Assembly (NCBI GenBank): GCA_031279215.1
Contig: JAITIZ010000325.1
Span: 1 to 37,067, forward strand
Direction of reading: 5' to 3'
Source: Planctomycetaceae bacterium
Lineage (GTDB): Bacteria; Planctomycetota; Planctomycetia; Pirellulales; Thermoguttaceae
Length of the DNA stretch: 37,067 nt
Part shown: positions 33,730 through 37,067 of the stretch, piece by piece
Layout of the letters: each line of letters begins with the position of its first letter
Numbering within the stretch: the stretch's first letter is position 1
Notes under the pieces: generated by a model
The model's database searches: none
The model's input: only the letters and a program-made list of their open reading frames with translations
What the model was told of the DNA's origin: nothing
Position numbers and translations under genes: made by a program

Positions 33730-35262
33730 CTAAAAAGGTCGTTCACCGCCTTGCCAAGGTTTCCAGCGTCGTGTAACTTTTTCGGCAGTTCCTGCGCCGC
33801 CGCGTGCGGAGAATATTTCCCAGATATGAAGCCGGCAACAAAAACCGGTAAACTCATTTCGGTTGTTTAAGATCGATTGTTTTCCGGCAATTCTTTTATC
33901 ATCCCGAAACAAAAAATCATAATCATACAACGCCTGCATCAATTCACTGTCATTACCGTTATAAATATTGATATGGCTGATAAACGGGGCATTATTTTTG
34001 ATTTCCCGTTTAGGGCGTTCCGGTTCGGGGCTTTCGGGAATGAATCCGCGCGGGTCAGGCCAATCGGCCGGCAAACCGGGGAAACGATTGGGTTCCCCCA
34101 TCACCATACCGGGTTGCCCCTCAACCGGCATTCCGGGCATCAATGGAGACAACGGTAAAACCGGCATAATCGGTTGATTGATCCAACCGTATTGAGTAAG
34201 TTCTTCCGGTGTTAAACCGATTGGTTGCGGAAAACCGGCGTAATGACCTTGATACAAACCGGAATTGATTTGATTTTGCTGAAACAAAGGATATTGGTTT
34301 TGGTCAGACCAAGGATTTTGATTTTGCGAAAATGTTTCACTTCGCCAAGGTCCGGCGTGAAGTGGATGAGGCATTTCCAATGAAAACTTAACCTCTTCTT
34401 TTCGTTGATCTTCGGCGGAAAGCGGCACGGCTTCAGGAATATACGGAACTCCTGTTTTTTCAAGCATTTTGTTAATAGACCGTTCCTGACGATATTCGGC
34501 GTATTGAGAAAGAACCGATTCGTCTGATGTTTCTTTGCCCATATTGTTCGGAATTGTTCCTGCTGCCAAACGTATCGGATTTTCACGTTTGGCGGATTTT
34601 GGTTCCTGAGGTTCAAAATAATAATCAGGCGGTATTTCTGATTCTGTTTCGTTTGGCGATTTTTTTTCTTTCTTTTTCCGTTCAGCGGGTGATAAAACCG
34701 GTTCATATTCTGGTGTTTGCGTTTTGAGTTGTGCGGAGGCAAGTTCCATTTCGGCAAGAAGAACAACTTTGTCCGGTATAAATTCTTCGTGTTCCGTCCC
34801 CCACGGCAAATTACGACCGGGCGGAATCGGATGAAAATACGGATTTACCGCATACCATTCCGTTTCAAATTTAATGAACGGCGGATAATTCATACTAAAA
34901 CCATGTATTTTTCCAATTACAACCGCGTCAACATTAAGAAGTTGGGCAAGATAGCGAATATCATCAACCGATTCAAATTTTTGTAAATCGTTTTGTAACA
35001 TAGTTTCTTCGACGATTTTATTGGCAATGACCCGAAAACCGGGAATTTTTTGGAGTTCATTACTGAAAGCTTGGGCGAATTCACGGCCATCGACTTTGGA
35101 GTTGTCGGTGTAATTGTAAAAGGGAACAACGGCAATACTTTGAATTTGCGGAAACGGATTATGAAGTGTCGGTTTATATCGTATGACCGGCATGATTTCG
35201 CAACCGGTTTGTACGAAAACCGTTAAAAACAACAATAAAATAAGCAATTTAGGCAATTTCAT
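33730..35262 (-). CDS. Large LpoB/CsgG-like lipoprotein
   Basis: 510 residues. Signal KLLILLLFLTVFVQTGC puts the lipidated cysteine at C21. Residues 38-140 (IQSIAVVPFYNYTDN, AFSNELQKIPGFRVIA, DVDAV-like NVDAVVIGKI) match the fold of LpoB, CsgG and TolB-type domains. The middle, about 190-410, is low in complexity, rich in Pro, Gln, Glu and Asn (QNQNPWSDQNQYPLFQQNQ; MPVLPLSPLMPGMP). The C-terminal 85 residues are ordered again (FISHINIYNGNDSELMQALY) and end in RRWKPWQGGERPF. Cell-envelope location is clear; the partner is unknown. Long insertion makes it more than twice the length of LpoB. Confidence 0.85.
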   Translation of the reverse strand: MKLPKLLILLLFLTVFVQTGCEIMPVIRYKPTLHNPFPQIQSIAVVPFYNYTDNSKVDGREFAQAFSNELQKIPGFRVIANKIVEETMLQNDLQKFESVDDIRYLAQLLNVDAVVIGKIHGFSMNYPPFIKFETEWYAVNPYFHPIPPGRNLPWGTEHEEFIPDKVVLLAEMELASAQLKTQTPEYEPVLSPAERKKKEKKSPNETESEIPPDYYFEPQEPKSAKRENPIRLAAGTIPNNMGKETSDESVLSQYAEYRQERSINKMLEKTGVPYIPEAVPLSAEDQRKEEVKFSLEMPHPLHAGPWRSETFSQNQNPWSDQNQYPLFQQNQINSGLYQGHYAGFPQPIGLTPEELTQYGWINQPIMPVLPLSPLMPGMPVEGQPGMVMGEPNRFPGLPADWPDPRGFIPESPEPERPKREIKNNAPFISHINIYNGNDSELMQALYDYDFLFRDDKRIAGKQSILNNRNEFTGFCCRLHIWEIFSARGGAGTAEKVTRRWKPWQGGERPF

Positions 35263-35360
35263 ATCGTCTCATACAAACATTCGGAAAATCCGCTACAATT
35301 CAGATAATCGGCAAAACCCATAAAGTTTCTCCAATTTATTTTTCACAAACACAAAAATTT

Positions 35361-35474
35361 TAATAGTGAATAGTAGTGAGAATAGTAGTGAATAGTATTG
35401 CATGCGGATTACTGCCATTATGGAAAAATTCCGCTTGCGAACACGAACACTATTCACTATCAACTATTCACTAA
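35361..35474. repeat. AGTGAATAGT hairpin at a DUF1559 gene end
   Basis: TAATAGTGAATAGTAGTGAG at the left and ACTATTCACTATCAACTATT at the right flank GCGGATTACTGCCATTATGG and CCGCTTGCG. The element stops at the stop codon of the DUF1559 gene (35475). It may act as its transcription terminator. Confidence 0.65.
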
Positions 35475-36374
35475 TCAGTCACCGGCATAGGCGGTGAAGG
35501 TGGAGATGAAGATTTCGGGATGAATAGTTTCCGAGAGAAAATGAACGGTTCCATCTCCGTAACAGAAATTGGCTCCGCCGTAATGAAAACTATAGATTTC
35601 GTTTTGATTGGTACAATTAAATAGTTGTGTTCCGCCTGCTCCGCAGGATTCATGAACATAAAATGCGGCTCTGTTGCTTGCCCAATCAGCGCCGGATTCT
35701 TTTCGCTGTTTAGGTTCTGTATTAGCGAATTCAACGAATTGCCGTCCAATATTGTACTTAAATGGTCTTGCGGCGCATTCGGAAAACATTATTGTACGGG
35801 AAAGACCGTCTGTTACCGAAGCAATCGAAACAATTTTTTCATTCGGTGGTTGGAGCATTCCGTATAATCCGTAAGGACTATTCCGTTGGGTTGCGATACC
35901 GTTATCAAACAATGGTTTAATTTTTCCTTCTGTGCGTTGCATTTGTTCTGCAACGGTGTAATCACCGGTAAAATATTCATAATTATTGTATTGAAATTGT
36001 TTTGGAGATTCGGGACAAAGATAAACCGGCAAACGAATTTTTGTTGCTTCATTATCAAACCAATGTTTACTGAAGTCAATTTGATCGTGAAGAGATTGCT
36101 GTTCCAAAAATGGAAGAAGAAAGGACAAGACATGATGTTTAATTCTGGAATCGCTCATATCCTGAATTCCCCATTTTGACGGGGGAAATTGGTCATAGAG
36201 ATTGTGATAATAATGAGCGGCAAGACCGATTTGTTTCAAATTATTGGTACATTGGAGTTTTCGCACGGTAGCGCGAGCGGCTTGAACTGCCGGAAGAAGC
36301 AATCCGAGAAGAACAGCAATCAATCCGATCACGACAAGGAGTTCAACCAATGTAAACGCGGTATTCGGTTTCAT
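35475..36374 (-). CDS. DUF1559 pseudopilin-like protein (299 aa)
   Basis: Short leader MKPNTA, then [16 protein letters not shown], a hydrophobic helix and AARATVRKLQCTNNLKQIG. The C-terminal motif is HYGGANFCYGDG (H-x9-DG). It is the shortest of the four DUF1559 proteins here, with alanine before the predicted cleavage site as in the 353-residue one. The next gene downstream on the same strand is the LpoB/CsgG-like lipoprotein, 212 nt away with a repeat hairpin between. Envelope protein of unknown role. Confidence 0.93.
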   Translation of the reverse strand: MKPNTAFTLVELLVVIGLIAVLLGLLLPAVQAARATVRKLQCTNNLKQIGLAAHYYHNLYDQFPPSKWGIQDMSDSRIKHHVLSFLLPFLEQQSLHDQIDFSKHWFDNEATKIRLPVYLCPESPKQFQYNNYEYFTGDYTVAEQMQRTEGKIKPLFDNGIATQRNSPYGLYGMLQPPNEKIVSIASVTDGLSRTIMFSECAARPFKYNIGRQFVEFANTEPKQRKESGADWASNRAAFYVHESCGAGGTQLFNCTNQNEIYSFHYGGANFCYGDGTVHFLSETIHPEIFISTFTAYAGD

Positions 36375-36777
36375 GATACACCGTCGCTAATTGGGGCAAT
36401 CTATTTTTTATTCAACAGAACAAATTGACAAGATTGCATTGTTGAAAAAGGTTATCCGTTAATGACAAGGAAATAAGGAAATATAGTATAACATCGGCAT
36501 ATTCCGTTGACAATACGTAATGAAAAATAAAAATAGAAATTGCAAATATTTCGTAATTATTCGGTAGAGGGAAAGTTTCATCAAGAATTTTTAATTCAGA
36601 ATGAACGGTACACATTTTCATGTAAATAACTGTTTATTTTGTTATCGTTCCTGTGAAGTAAAATGATATTTTTCCTACACTCCGAAAGGACAAAAGCGAA
36701 ACCAGAAATAACGGCTATTACCCTTTAATAGGGTGTTGTTTGTTTGGAATATTTTTGTAGGGTATTGTCCTACGCTA
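36375..36777. other. Intergenic, no gene supported
   Basis: About 400 bp with no supported gene. A 69-codon frame at 36412-36621 (minus) has no motif. ACCCTTTAATAGGGT (36720-36734) and GTAGGGTATTGTCCTAC (36758-36774) are palindromes of the kind seen at 40-117. Confidence 0.5.
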
Positions 36778-36849
36778 TACTCAATCCTGTGATGAATTGG
36801 TTGTTTTTATATTATCATTATGTTTTCGGAAGGTAGGCAACCGTAGGTG
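36778..36849. repeat. Inverted copy of the repeat at 3938-4010
   Basis: TACTCAATCCTGTGATGAAT through GGTAGGCAACCGTAGGTG is the inverse of 3938-4010 with a few differences. A further inverted GCCTACC follows at 36871-36877. No gene is seen between 36850 and the window end. Confidence 0.75.
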
Positions 36850-37067
36850 AAAACCCTTCAGCGAAAGGTCGCCTACCTCTTTCAGATTCGACGTAAATCT
36901 TTGTACCATAAAGACTTACGAAAACATATAAGCGGCTGTTCACTGCCGGGTTCACTCCTCAAAACGGCGTTGTTCACCAGGGACAAGAATTGATGTAAAC
37001 TCTTGATTATAAAAGAGTTATGAAATATTTCAATATGAAACGAAATTATTCTTTGACTGGTACAATG

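Noticed and set aside
36412-36621. 69-codon frame on the minus strand
   Set aside because: No motif, weak start and unlikely composition.

Overview
The window looks like a chromosomal segment of a low-GC member of the Planctomycetota, probably an anaerobe. The clearest markers are four DUF1559 pseudopilin-like proteins (FTLVELL-type N-terminus, H-x9-DG near the C-terminus), several small proteins of planctomycete type, weak or absent Shine-Dalgarno sequences on many genes, a tRNA without encoded CCA, and a pyruvate/indolepyruvate:ferredoxin-type oxidoreductase subunit. Base composition is roughly 40% GC by eye. Species cannot be named from the sequence.

Layout. 1-1615: repeats and the remnant of an integrase-type transposase. 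1616-3715: ftsH on the plus strand. 13224-4087, minus strand: a seven-gene run in the order TPR-like protein, J-like mini-protein, GrpE with a 19-unit 21-residue repeat tail, Hsp70, zinc-ribbon mini-protein (its start overlaps the Hsp70 stop by 4 nt), RluA-type pseudouridine synthase, UbiA-type prenyltransferase. 15883-14174: apolipoprotein N-acyltransferase (lnt). 20595-16291, minus strand: two pairs of DUF1559 protein plus small lipoprotein. 21642-21002, minus strand: two small conserved proteins and tRNA-Ala(UGC), the second protein ending inside the tRNA. 22473-25931, plus strand: mutS and a FabI-like reductase. 26139-32028, plus strand: PD-(D/E)XK-like coiled-coil protein, Ski2-like helicase, iorB-like subunit, a small receiver-like protein and a DUF1559 protein. 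36374-32943, minus strand: DUF1559 protein, a large LpoB/CsgG-like lipoprotein and a small conserved protein.

The gaps between genes are packed with short dispersed repeats. I distinguish: (a) a 138-143 bp MITE, three copies, each flanked by its own 4-bp direct duplication (ATTA, TTAC, TTTT); (b) a 198-199 bp MITE, two copies, almost entirely inverted-repeat; (c) a variable family bounded by inverted GTAATATATCAGTGGAAT ends, in one case with element (a) nested inside; (d) palindromes of type GCCCTGAAAGGGC; (e) AGTGAATAGT-type hairpins placed at gene 3' ends.

The best candidates for something undescribed are the dedicated Hsp70 locus, with its repeat-tailed GrpE, a J-like protein whose HPD is displaced, and a zinc-ribbon partner; and a run of 11 G in one DUF1559 gene, which separates a conserved, Shine-Dalgarno-preceded N-terminal leader from the rest of the frame and so looks like a slippage switch (or an assembly error).
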